Assembly: GCA_020747065.1 (NCBI GenBank)
Contig: JAGMVK010000003.1
Location: 1,302,001-1,366,000 of the forward strand
Direction: 5' to 3'
DNA length: 64,000 nt
From: Cadophora sp. MPI-SDFR-AT-0126
Lineage: Eukaryota; Ascomycota; Leotiomycetes; Helotiales; Ploettnerulaceae
Both the position numbers and the translations under genes were made by a program. Of the stretch, positions 34,896 to 46,336 are shown piece by piece. The notes beneath the pieces were generated by a model that saw only the letters and a list, made by a program, of their open reading frames with translations, searched no databases and was not told the DNA's origin. Position 1 is the stretch's first letter; every line of letters starts with the position of its first letter.

Positions 34896-37148
34896 CACAG
34901 TAGATTATTGCATGCTCGCATTACTCCCATATTCTCTTCATCCTGTCCTATCCCTCGTCATCTCCTCTCATCTCATGTTCATCTTCATCTACTTGCTACT
35001 GTACTAGCAGTCCGATCTCCTGAACACTCCTACAGTATCAGGGGGGAAAGATGCCGAGCTTCTAGAAGGCTTCCATGGTGGGGTGGGGGGGTTCTAGTAC
35101 ATATGAGCCGCTGCACTCCCTACATAGTGCATGTCACTTTCCACAACCGTCCCGTTGACGACCTGATATCATCTGAATCCGGTAGAACGAGTGCAAGCCA
35201 CTCTCTTCTTCAACGAGCCACAATATTTTGGCCGGCAGACAATTCTTCAGCGAATTAATCTCCGCAGATGGAATAGACAGACAACAAGAAGAGGGGCGGT
35301 GTGAGGCAACTCGATTGAATACCTGGGATATCCTTTCCTTTCCTTTCACATGCAACATCTTGTCTCACGCTTCGCTTAGGGCTGGTGAGAGCGATTGGGA
35401 CTTTACACTTTTACAACAAATCCTAGTGGGAGAGTAGGGCACGACATCCTTGTGTCGGCCGACGCGGACCTGCTTTCTTGATATTCGGGAGGCCAGTCCG
35501 TACCGTCCGAAAAAGTCAGTGAGAATTTTGTGCTCATGAATGTGACAAATTCGGGTCACCGGCCCAATGCAGGAACCATTGCGGAACTCTCTCCCCCAGC
35601 ACTTCCAAAACCATGTTTCCATCTCTCTGTACGTTGCAACCGGGTGGGAAAAGTCATCTCCGCTCGTTTGCGCCTGCATGTCGCCTGCAAGTCATATGCA
35701 GTCATCGTCTGCAGGATGAACATGTTCCATTTACCCTGAGAATTATTCCGAGCTTCTCTGTGCTTCTGAAACAGTTCTGCTGCACCGTCTCGTCTGTTTA
35801 GGCTGTTTCCATCTCTCGGGCTTGATACAATCACCCCCGCTCTCACACTTTCACGGTGAGGACAAATGGTTGTGGCCTCGTGCTGAAAATGTGCTCCGAG
35901 TCCCTGAGATGATTGTCTAACGTGGTTGTGCAACTTTCTTGGTTATGCGTCCAATTCAAGCCTTTCGGTTTTTAGATGGACTTTTTTTTCATTTGTATGA
36001 TTTCTCTCGAGTTACAGAGGTAAATAATGTCAACAAAGCCGGCAATCGCTTTATGCTTGGCTCTTTACTCTAGAGTAGTATTTATGATTTGGTCGTTGTC
36101 TATTGCTTCATATCCTACAATGCCTTTCATACGAATTGTGAAGAACTGGTTGGGAGACCGTAAGGCATCAGTTGGTGAGCTGATTTCTTCCTCAGGAAGA
36201 CAGAAGACCTCAGCCCAAGGATCGCGCGAACACAAACCAAGACAGTCTCACTTGGATTTCATGGGAGAGTATTATCAGTTGATACGAAGGAAGCATAACA
36301 ATGCCTCCTAATTGTAGCCCTGATCAGTTTCGTAGGCCGAGGAAAGCATGGGAAACTCATTCCCCAAGCTTCACCAAAACTCAGGGGTCAAACGAACTCT
36401 AATCTCCTTAGGTAGGGATTTAGCATCAGCACAGTATGATATAAAACTTCCCTTTGACTTATGTAATCAAAATTAATTTTTTGATGCTGAAAAGTCCTGC
36501 CCACATTTGTTTGTCTCCTAGTTAGACTCTTTACCCTTGGCGTGGAAGTTAATAGTGTACAGAAATGGAAAAGTAAATAAAGAGCGCCTCTGCTCAATTG
36601 GCACCATTTGCTGCTCAAGACGTGTGGGAGAAGTACTATGAGTCGTTTAAACAGGATGAAATCTTTTGTAAATCCGACACAAATACCTTCTGGTCATGAT
36701 GATTACGGTCGATACTGCCCACGCGAGGCACTTCATCGCTGTCTGAAGGCACACGTCCTGTTGATGACAAGCAGGAATGAATGTCCTGAATCTCAAAGCT
36801 ACGAGGGGGAGAGACAATTCAATGACTGAGATGGATCGTGAAAGTCAGGCAATATGCTGGCCAGAAAACCCCCTGCTGCCAAAGTCAATCTGCGAGTAGT
36901 TCCTTCCCAGAGGGGCAGATAGCCATCAGTTGCTTTGTAATGCCTAAGCATTCCCTCAAGATGCCACCGCTTTAAACTTTATCTATGCATTCACTCGAAT
37001 CTTTCACCTCAATTAGGCAGTCTTATCTCGACAAGATCCAATCAACTGCAGCTGCCTCTCTCGGGTAATTCACTACTTGAAAGCAATGAGAGTGACGCAA
37101 TTCTTTCACTAGACACCTCCAAGCGAATACCTGAGCCTCATGTCTATG

Positions 37149-37156
37149 TATATAAA
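37149..37156 (+). promoter_or_regulatory. TATA box of the orphan gene
   Basis: A perfect TATATAAA lies 378 bp before the first in-frame ATG of the orphan gene. Initiation would be expected around 37180-37260, leaving a leader of about 300 nt or an undetected 5' exon. Most genes in the window lack such an element near the start. Confidence 0.4.
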
Positions 37157-37533
37157 CACAGTACCTCTTCGATCGTTTGACTTTTCGAGATCGACGACAC
37201 AACTTCTCGGAAGTCAGCTTCCTAACCTCGAAGCTTCGACTTCATTTTCATACTACTCAGGCTGATACTCTTGAGCACCCACCCCGATCTCTCACTTCGA
37301 CCATTTCCTTGCGTTGACTCAAATCCTAGTCAGACATACACGGAGAGGTGAATGTTGGAAGAGCTTTGTTCTCCTCCGATCCAGCACTAGAAGTCAATAC
37401 TGTCTAAGCGACACCAAACTTACAACATGGTTCCACCTCAACACCCACGGGCTCACAGCAAGTCATCTTCCCATTGTTTCAAAAGTCTCGTACTGATAAT
37501 GAAACTCCAGAAACACTTGCCGATCGCCAGGCA

Positions 37534-38558
37534 ATGCTCGCACTCATCAATAAATACATTCGGGACACCCCAAACATGAATTTCGACTCTCTGGTCCCAG
37601 TCAACAAACGCAAGATCCCCAATCGCTGGACACTTGGTGGAATGTCAAATTGTATTTACTACAGCTATGGCGAGCGGTGCGAGCACATGGAGATTCGTCC
37701 CAATGATCCTCTCACTAGCTGGCAAGATTCGGCCTATGTCACAGCGAGCATGCCGAGTTGGGCTGATGCGAAGAGCCTCTCTCGCCACTTTACACTCGCC
37801 ACCTTCTACCTTGGTGGAATTGACGAGGAGTATATCTGGAAATCGCTGCCGGGCATTCATCAAGGATGTCGAGACAATGAGTATGTCCAAAAGCTCGTTA
37901 AGACCATTACCAGAGTCAATGCAACGATGTACACCAGTATGATCACCAAATCAATCAAGCCGCTCGTCCTGTAAGTCAACAAGCTCCCACCCCTAAGTAT
38001 CAATCCCGCTCTCTGATGTCCACTGACATCCCAAGGCACTTCCTCAAGAACTTCCGCTGGGTCACACCGGACATCAACAATCGTCTCCCACCATTCTTCG
38101 ACCAAAAAGACCGAATCGACTACTTCCGAGAGTGTTTAGGCCAACAACCTTGGATTGTGGCTTGGTGGTTATCAAGATGTGTACCCTTCATGCTGAGACT
38201 CTCCTTTCTCTACCAATCAACCTCCATTCAAGATACTTTCCAGAGAAATCTGCAAACTGACCTCCTGACTCTCTTCGAAGAGCGCTTCCTCCTTCTCGTT
38301 GACGCAGCTTACCTCTACCTTGTTGACCAGGATCTGACGCGCAAGGAACCGAAGTGGGATGAGTATAAGAATGAAGTATGTCTACTTTCCTGTATATTTG
38401 TATTTGTAGATGCATTTGAGACTGACTTTTGACAGGTCTTGTGCGTGTTCAAGAGCTTGCCCACACGTCCAGCTCTTGTCAACATCACTCCCGATTTGGC
38501 AGATCTTCCTATTCATGTCAACATCTCCAATCGATCCCGAGACATCTGGCTTCGTTGA
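37534..38558 (+). CDS. Orphan protein of unknown function
   Basis: Three exons (37534-37970, 38036-38375, 38436-38558) give 299 aa in phase; both introns have good donors (GTAAGT, GTATGT) and CTGAC branch points. I recognise no domain. The protein is rich in aromatic residues and Arg and appears globular and soluble: RWTLGGMSNCIYYSYGERC, then RHFLKNFRW-like segments and a C-terminus ending DIWLR. It has no signal peptide or membrane span. The open frame continues upstream of 37534 for about 36 codons without an ATG, so the true start could lie in an upstream exon. A TATA box stands in front of it. It is probably a lineage-specific fungal gene. Confidence 0.6.
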
Positions 38559-40380
38559 GCGTCCTTTACTTGCACATATAGTGAGCAATTCTGAAGGTTA
38601 TGGACTGGTTCCACAGAGGAGGAGAACCGCAAATTGAGACTTACTTGCCAGCTGATTGATGAACAGCATGATACTTGTACCAAAGAATGCCTCTTGAGCT
38701 GGAGCTGATTTTGCTTTGATACCCATTGCCATGCACACGAATTTGCATTATGGAGGAAGGAATTGCTTGGACATACAGATCCATGAATGGGCTAGAGGAA
38801 ACAATCAAGAAATATTTGTGCAACGTCACCAAAGGACTTCATTCTCTGGCATCCCAAAAGTGATCATTGAACCATAACAGAAACGATTCATGAACCTGGC
38901 GTTCATCCAAGCACTCCATGTCATCTGCATCATCAGATGCTCTGGGTTCTGGCATAAATCGATCACCCAGGATCTACAACGGTTTGAAACTTGACAGCTG
39001 CGAAACATCAAGGCATGGACCAGATGTCCGTTTCGAAGACCCATCTAACAAGCCAAGCGAGGCCAGATAGTTGAATAGCACTCCCTTCCTCCCCATAGCA
39101 CGAGAGTACTAAAAGTAAGAAGACACAAATATAGAAAGCAAAACATGTGGGAAGGGAAAATCAAGGTAACACGACCTTCTGTGTGGTACAAGATGCCAAA
39201 TGACAATAGGACTCGAGAAAGCTGAAGACCCGACGGACCACTTACCTCGCTTCGCTGGCAGCCCATTGGTTGGCGCGAGCGAAATGAGCAATCCCCCAGA
39301 CATGTGCACACGACATCTCGTACGGCCAATTGGGAAGTCCCAATCGCAGGTAGCCCGTTATGATACACGATCGTAGCTTGGGAATGTCCAGAGGAAAGAG
39401 GAGAGACGAGAACACGAGTTCACGATAGCGACACAAGTCCGGACTGGGGGATGGATGAACATCTGTTTGTTTATTCAAGTCCGGTAGGGTACGAGACTTA
39501 CTGTGCCAGGCTACCTACCGAGATACCCACCATGGCAGAAAAAAGAAGGGTCGTTCGTCGTGCATCGGTCGGCAGCTCGAAGCCTCGTATCGAAATGTTA
39601 CTTCGTAATCTAAAGCCGCTTTCGAATGAGGATGGCCAATGAGGGAGAGAGGGGAGGGGACATGAGGTGGGTGGATATCAGGGGGCGGGCATCGAGACGA
39701 GATCTGTGACCTGAATGCGGCCCCGGATCTCTCACTCACTCTCGCAATCACTCACATGTGTTTTCCTTCCAAATTACGAAGTAATAACCCCGATTCGGCA
39801 GATTAATTAGATGAATGAAGTAATGCTTATTTGAAGACATATGACGTACAGAGGTACATAGATTCTGTTTCTGTTCCAGCACAATTGATTACCTTTCCTA
39901 ATCCTACACCCATTGCGTCTTTCGAAGCTCAGTAATGGAAGTTCATCAATCGAGCATTCCTCCACAACTCAGTAGCGTGGCGCCTGGCCTGACCCGACCT
40001 GACCGTTGTGCTTCTTTCCCCCTTACGGCGGAGGTTACTGTGATGCAAAAAGGGACGTCCGCAAATGCGCTTGCAGGGTCTAGATGTGAGCCCCATATTT
40101 TCAGGTACAATATGACCAATCAGTAGGGCATATGGCTATGTATTTTTAACTTCCAGGGTAGGGTGGGTGCCCCTGTCCGGTCCTGTCCTGTCCTTGTCTG
40201 TCCCGTCCCCACACGGCTCTGGCTCTCGGTCGGTCGCCCAAGCAAGTGCAAGTGTTTCGCCTCAGGCTCTGGTGCGCTTGCCAGTCAGAGAGCAGAAAGA
40301 GAGAGAGGGGAGAGAAGAGAGATGAGAGCCTGGAATGAAACTCTCGTGATGGTTTTCTTGGCATACCGGCACAAGAAAGG

Positions 40381-40397
40381 GGATGGATGGATGGATG
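40381..40397. repeat. (GGAT)4 microsatellite
   Basis: Four GGAT units in the leader/promoter region of the Sel1-repeat gene. Confidence 0.7.
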
Positions 40398-40448
40398 AAC
40401 GGGTCTCCAGTTTTACATGTCTTTCCTTGTCTGCTGCATTTCACTGTG

Positions 40449-40465
40449 CATACATACATACATAC
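40449..40465. repeat. (CATA)4 microsatellite
   Basis: Four CATA units, non-coding. Confidence 0.7.
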
Positions 40466-40625
40466 TTTTCTTCTCCTCTTCCATTTCTCTGTTGACGCCG
40501 CCGCTGCGCGCATCATTTGATATCTCATCGTGCACTGCATGCACTGTACCTGCAGTACAGTAATACCAACCAACACGATAACCACCCGTCCCGTCGCCTA
40601 TCGCATGCACTCCAGCTTTGCCTGC

Positions 40626-40642
40626 CTCACTCACTCACTCAC
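40626..40642. repeat. (TCAC)n microsatellite
   Basis: About four TCAC units in the pyrimidine-rich leader. Looser CACTCAT-type repeats follow to about 40720. Confidence 0.65.
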
Positions 40643-41159
40643 CCTGTTGAAACATCCACCGTTCAATCAACGTTCAGTCACTCCCACACCCACCCACTCA
40701 TCCATTCACTCATTGATTCCTTCACAACATCCACCATCCCAGCACAACCCAACAACAAATCACCAACAACACCACCACACTCCTTGTCTGTCTTAATTAA
40801 GACGTCGTCACTGCGACCTCACGGCCATCGCCACATTACATACACTACTCCTTCTCGCCACTCATTCTACTCTATCGACCTCCGTGAGGACCTTAATGCG
40901 ATCCTTCTTTCGACACAGCCTCCTGGATTGATCTTCCAGGCCTTCGAACATTGCGCCTTCATACCACACTCATTATATGCAGCCAGCTCAGCGCCGAACA
41001 TATCGCAGGGACGGCCCGCAATACTTCCTTTCAACAGCGACCCTGTGTCGACGACGACTTGAAACCCGCGACACAACAGCATATACCAATAAACCTCCTC
41101 CAGAGTAGAGCAATAATCGCAGATAGGAGGAGAGACCGTACGCGGTCAACCATCACACG

Positions 41160-43442
41160 ATGGCGAACAGACCCAATTTCATTGACCTTCGATCGCAGTC
41201 CCATGGACCCCTTGGAAGTGGTCTCCCATCCCCTAGGACACTCGGGGGACTTCCATCGCCGAGGTTACATGTCGCAGGAGAGGTACCACCCGAACTATCA
41301 CCTCTCGATGCGTTCGCAGCACAGAGCCGATTGCTGGCAAGGCAGCTGGAGCAAGAGAGCGCTGGAGGGAGACGTGTGAGCCGGCTCCCACCTCTCACAA
41401 TTGCGAATTCGTTGAGCCAAGGCAGACCTGGATACCTCCGTTCTGTGTCCGCAGAGGGAGCTGCCCCAATCACACCTACGAGTCCTGGATCAGGAATCAC
41501 TGGATCGGGTTTGAAGACAGAAGTAGAGACTCCCGGATTTCGGCCTATGTCTGTACACCCTACCCTGGGCGGACCTATGCAGGATGCTATTGTACCTCCC
41601 ATGCCCGGAACGCCTCGAGCGTTGAGCTCACTTGACGAGGAGGAGTTTCGAGGGAGAAGACCACCGAGTATTGCAGATGTGGAGGGCGAATTTGGAGCAA
41701 GGAGGGAACAATCACCCCCTCCTTTGGAGAAGGAGCCCATATTGAGGAGAGGATCGCCTTCACACATGAGACCTCGGCCAAGTGCTGAGTCTATGCGTCA
41801 ACGAGCGAACCAAAACAGAAGACCACAGGATGGATCATTGGGCATAAGCGGTTATGATTCGAGGGCTTTAGCACCACCGAGATCGCCATTTGCCCAGAGA
41901 ACACCCAGTCCAAGGTCCATGTCGGATAGCTCAGATGAAGATTACAACCATGTGAATGCGTCAACGGGCATGTCCCCGAACCGAAAGGCTTCGACCGGCA
42001 GCGGATTATCAACTTCTCCAATATCCCCCAATTCACATACAACCAGGTCACCATCGATTAGCTCTGAGATGTCTGTCGGTGGAACACGACTGCCCAGACC
42101 TGCGTTCAACTTCTCTCGACCACTCAGTCGAGCAAGTATGAACGGATTACCAGTCGACATCCCTTCCCGACAGGCGTCTTCGGACAGCCAACCATCATTT
42201 ATTCTAGCGGATGACACAGCACATACACCAGTCAGTATGCATAGCGAAGGCTTCCCGGACAACAACGATAATGCCCCGGCCCCCTCATATGTATATTCGA
42301 AGTTCTCTCTACCAAGAGGGAAAATGCTCCAGAGGAATTCTTTGATTTTCCAGGAAAATTTACCGCAGACACAGATTTCTTGGGAGCAGCCAATTCCCTT
42401 CAGTAACGTACAGCCTCATGGCCAAGCGCCACCCTCACCACCCTCCAGACCTTCTACTTCTTCTCTCGGGCCCGAGAACCCGAATTCTCGTCCATCACTC
42501 GACCCAGGTAGACCAAATTACGATCGAAGCAATACTTTCGATTTTGGTAGGCCCTCGACAGAGGCAGGCCACAAGCCATCTGGCAGTGGACGTGTAGATT
42601 CGGATCATCCTCCAACGTTAAGACCTCGTCCACAATCTTCGTCTGATACATCGACACTCAAGGCTCGATCGCAACATTCATTAGCAACGACCGCAGACTG
42701 CTCCGCGGAGGAGCATGTGACGAAAGCAATCGATTACCATGAAGCTGGGGCTTTGAACAAGTCAACTTACCATCTTCGTTTGGCTGCCAAGCAAAATCAC
42801 CCCACAGGTATGCTTTTGTACGCACTTGCATGTAGACATGGATGGGGCATGCGTCCCAACCAGCGAGAAGGGGTTGCATGGCTTCGACGAGCAGCGGATT
42901 TCGCCAGCTTGGAAGTAGCAGACGATGATAGCCTGCTGAAGGAGGGTAAATCGGTCGATATTCTGGAGCAACGGACGAGGAAAGCGCAATTTGCGTTGAG
43001 CATCTACGAGCTGGGAGTGAGCCATATGAACGGTTGGGGAATCGACCAGGATAAAGTTCTCGCACTGAGATGTTTCGAGATCGCCGGATCTTGGGGAGAT
43101 GCAGATGCTCTTGCGGAAGCAGGATTCTGTTACGCTCAAGGTATCGGTTGTAAGAAGGATCTGAAGAAGAGCGCCCACTTCTATCGACAAGCTGAGGCTA
43201 AGGGCATAAGTATGATTGGCAACAGCTGGTAAGTCGAGACCATCAACATGCGACTTTGAGTATCCTAACAAACAAATAGGATCTACAAGCCTAAGTATAG
43301 CGGCGAAGCCGACGATAAGAAGAACAAGAAGAAGGACTCTTCTGAACGACAAGGCCGCTCACCAAACATATCCAAAGACGAAAAGAAAGCGCGCGACAAA
43401 TCGCGCACACGCACTTTCTTCGGCAGGAAGACAGCTTCCTGA
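41160..43442 (+). CDS. Sel1-repeat protein, Nif1/Dsf2-like
   Basis: Two exons (41160-43228, 43280-43442) give 743 aa. The first 500 residues are disordered, Ser/Pro-rich, with many SP/TP sites (possible kinase targets). From about residue 520 come Sel1-type helical repeats: EEHVTKAIDYHEAGALNKST, TGMLLYALACRHGWGMRPNQ, LGVSHMNGWGIDQDKVLALR and EAGFCYAQGIGCKKDLKKSA. The C-terminus is very basic (Lys/Arg) and ends RTFFGRKTAS. This layout fits S. pombe Nif1, a mitotic regulator acting on Nim1 kinase, and budding-yeast Dsf2. Assignment rests on the repeat phrasing and a disordered N-terminus. The intron donor cuts the codon for Trp before IYKPKYSG. The gene has an unusually long pyrimidine-rich upstream region. 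Confidence 0.82.
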
Positions 43443-43776
43443 TACATTACGATCCCACCATCTCACACACCACCTACCCATCTAGTATTTTCCATGAAAC
43501 CAAAATCCGCCAAAAGCTTCTTCTTTGTCTTGTTTGTCTACACATTTCTCGGCGTTCACGAGGCGTTGCATATCCACCATCAAACCATCCATCGAATCAT
43601 CCGACCAACCATCCACCCTTCATGTAATGATTGCTAGCTACTATATATATTTTTTTTTTGGAGGAACCTTGCATTTGGGATGGGATAGGCAGGCAGGCAT
43701 AATTGCGAGGGGCGCGGAAGGAAATACTTGCATTGTTCGGGTCGTGCTTGCGCGAGCTCTACTCTTTTCGTTTTTT

Positions 43777-43792
43777 GCGGCCGCGGCCGCGG
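43777..43792. repeat. GC-rich palindromic GGCCGC tract
   Basis: Sixteen bases of alternating GCGGCC units (two overlapping NotI-type palindromes). Confidence 0.7.
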
Positions 43793-43828
43793 TACCTGGG
43801 GCTTGATGTAGAGCAGAGTTGAGGTTAT

Positions 43829-43870
43829 GTTGATATTGATGTTGATATTGATGTTGATGTTGATGTTGTT
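43829..43870. repeat. Imperfect (TTGATR)n hexanucleotide repeat
   Basis: About seven TTGATG/TTGATA units, a classic variable-number locus in non-coding DNA. Confidence 0.75.
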
Positions 43871-43880
43871 TTACCGAAGA

Positions 43881-43900
43881 GAGGCGAGGCGAGGCGAGGC
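43881..43900. repeat. (GAGGC)4 pentanucleotide repeat
   Basis: Four perfect GAGGC units directly after the hexanucleotide repeat. Confidence 0.75.
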
Positions 43901-44686
43901 TGGGTATTGTTCTTTTGTGTTGCGAGGCGATAGTCTTTAAATACCCAGCGCAAGCCGTTGATAGTCGGAATGCGAGTTGTTCTCAATCGATTATTTAATA
44001 TCTGCTTTACTTTACTTCATTTGACTTGTCACAACGACCTCAATACCTATTTCTAGAAGGATCACAAGTGCGATGATAAATGAACGTTAAGCTGCGTCAA
44101 CAAAAGCAAGCGAGGCAAGAGAGCGACACAACCAGCGAATGAGCAAAGCACAACGAAAGCCTGGGAACTGGTGCAAGCTCTTACGAGAGTTGAAGGTCAG
44201 ATAAAGAAACACCTTTCATTTACTCTTCAGATAGGGTTGGGTAGTCGGACTGCTGAGAGGAGGGCCGACTAGTCATTGCTGCAAATGCTACTCTGGCAAC
44301 GTCTGTGGCGATTCAATCATGGGCGATAGCTAGCTCCCCGTTTTCCATACAGGTAGATTGGCAGGTAACAGTATAGGTATGCATTGTCTCTTCTCTTTGG
44401 TTGGGTGAGATGGCTGTAGCTTTGTGACGCAGGATGCTAGGCTAGGCGTATAAAGAGGACGATTCGGTTCAACATAAGAAGTGAGAGCTAGTGGTAGAAG
44501 AGGATAGAAGGCCAGGATGTGTGAAGAACGGACACAAACGCTTGCATTTCTAGAAGCTCCATGCATGAATGGAAGCCAGCTTCATATGACCACAGCCCAC
44601 TTAGCTATGAGCTTTTCATCTCTACTCCTTTCTTCTTCTTCCCTCAAGTCCCGACCTGTTCACTTCCCCCCCGTCTACGTCTCCCT

Positions 44687-45781
44687 CTACCTCTTCATCG
44701 AATCAATCATCTCCCTATGCGCACTCTTCTCCCTATTTGCCTCGGTCAGCGGCGCCAGACTCCTCAAATCCCCCACCACATCCTTCGCCTTCCCAAAATA
44801 CACCTCCTGCAGCAGATTCCGCATCTTCAGCTCCATGTCCTCGACCAGCTTGCCGATGTTGGCAATGTGGCTGGTGTCGTCGTCGACCGCGAGGTCGGAC
44901 TCGATCTGCCGCGTCATGTTGCCCGAGAGGTCCATGGCGCCGAGGGCGTCGTTGGAGGTCGAGAGGTGCAGGATCACGGTCGAGGTGAGCTTGTAATGCG
45001 CGGTGCGGGCGCGGTCAACGGCTTCGAAGACGTGGATGCTGTCCCAGGTGCCTTCGGATTTGGTGTTGGGTGTTGCGACTGGGTTGGGGTTAGCTTGATC
45101 TTTCTATCTATTCTCAAAAGCATGTCTATCCATGACAGGCATTCATGGGTTAAGCATAGACGCAGTAAGTGGAAAAGAGAAAAGAGAGGGAAAAAAAGCC
45201 AGGAACCGAACATACCTTTCTTCAACAACACCACCCCCGCAAACCCATCATCCAAATTCCAGAAATAAACACTACTAACCCCGCCCTCATAATACAGCTC
45301 CCTATAAACATCAAACGCCTCATTCGCCCTAACCTCCATCTTCCTCACCCTCTCACTCGGCACAGCGCCCTCCCCCGCGCCCTCATTATTCCCCTGCTCA
45401 TCCACGCCGCCGACGCCCGACCCGCCCAGCGGCGTCTCGAACTCGCCCGACCACGGCGAGCGGTAGCTGTCGCCGTCGCGGTTGTAGTCGCAGAGCAGGT
45501 AGTCGCGGCCGGTCTTGCGGCACCGCGCGATGGTGAGCGGCTGGTCGACGGAGGAGAGGAGGTCTTCGGTCAGGGAGGGGACGAGCGTTATGAGGGAGTT
45601 GAGGTGTGAGGTTGTGTGTTTGGGGTCGAGGCGCCGTAGGAGGTCCCTGGGTGAGGTTAGTCAGTATATGAGTACATTTCGTGTCCTGAACCGCACGCTC
45701 TATGCAGTTGGCGGTGTAAAGTGTGATATTGGAGAGAAATGCGACTTACAGCGCACTGTCGAATTGGTCGATCTCAGACAT
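44687..45781 (-). CDS. CAP2: F-actin-capping protein subunit beta
   Basis: Forms the CapZ alpha/beta heterodimer that caps actin barbed ends. Three exons (45781-45750, 45646-45216, 45078-44687) give 284 aa. The N-terminus [11 protein letters not shown], the strand [40 protein letters not shown], and [16 protein letters not shown] are all highly conserved in CapZ-beta. The C-terminal helix with [13 protein letters not shown] is the tentacle that contacts actin. A Gly/Glu-rich loop ([16 protein letters not shown]) between residues 85 and 105 is longer than in yeast. The start is MSEIDQFD in a 32-nt first coding exon. It should act in the cytoplasm at actin patches. Confidence 0.95.
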
Positions 45782-46336
45782 CGTGGCTGTGTTGTGTGTA
45801 GGAAAATGTGGTCTATGGGAGAGGAGTGGAAGCTTGAGGTTGATGGAGGGGTTGATGTTGGAGACGCAAGCGAAACAGCGGGGATTCAATTGGCGTTTCT
45901 CAGCCCTGTCGAAAGGGAACATCAAAAGCTGGAAATCAATGAATCGTAGGCAATTAACTTCAAAATAACTATTGCATGATGATTTTTGAAGCAAATGAAG
46001 ATGTTTTGAGGTCTTCTCTAATCGCATGTTTCGAGAGAGTTGTCTTATAAGGAATTTTTGCACAGTCACTTCCAGTAAGGAAATGGAGGCACAACAGAGC
46101 AACTGCGATCTAAGAGCTTCGTATCTACAGCTATGCCACAAGCAAACACTGCTGTTGTCTCAATAAATATGCTCATTAAGTAGCTATATGCAAATCCCCG
46201 AGTCTCAACACCCAGTCAAGCACCCCAGGTCAGCTTCCCTCCCAATGCTTATAGCCAAAAATCAAAGCCAAAGCTACTCCCATGCTCCGTATCATTTACA
46301 ATAAAATGCAAGCAAAACCGCAGAAAAGAACAGGAA
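45782..46336. other. CAP2 promoter and LSD1 3' region
   Basis: 555 bp between two minus-strand genes. No gene is seen. Confidence 0.5.

Larger units (their letters stand above)
34044..37533. other. 3.5-kb gene-poor region
   Basis: Lies between the SDR start and the orphan gene. It contains a tetranucleotide repeat, one ATG-led 94-codon frame (36027-36311) that I cannot support as a gene, and a TATA box near its right end. Otherwise nothing is recognised. Confidence 0.4.
38559..41159. other. 2.6-kb region, probable long leader and promoter of the Sel1 gene
   Basis: No supported gene. The last 550 bases (40600-41159) are C/T/A-rich with TCAC, CATA and GGAT short tandem repeats and very few G, typical of long 5' leaders of fungal regulatory genes. 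Many short upstream ATGs are present. Confidence 0.45.
43443..44686. other. Tail-to-tail spacer with simple repeats
   Basis: Lies between the Sel1 gene (plus) and CAP2 (minus). Holds three simple repeats listed separately and no supported gene. Confidence 0.5.

Noticed and set aside
36027..36311. ATG-led 94-codon frame with a hydrophobic N-terminus
   Set aside because: No intron signals, weak signal-peptide likeness and no family resemblance. In a 3.5-kb gene-poor region a frame of this length is expected by chance.
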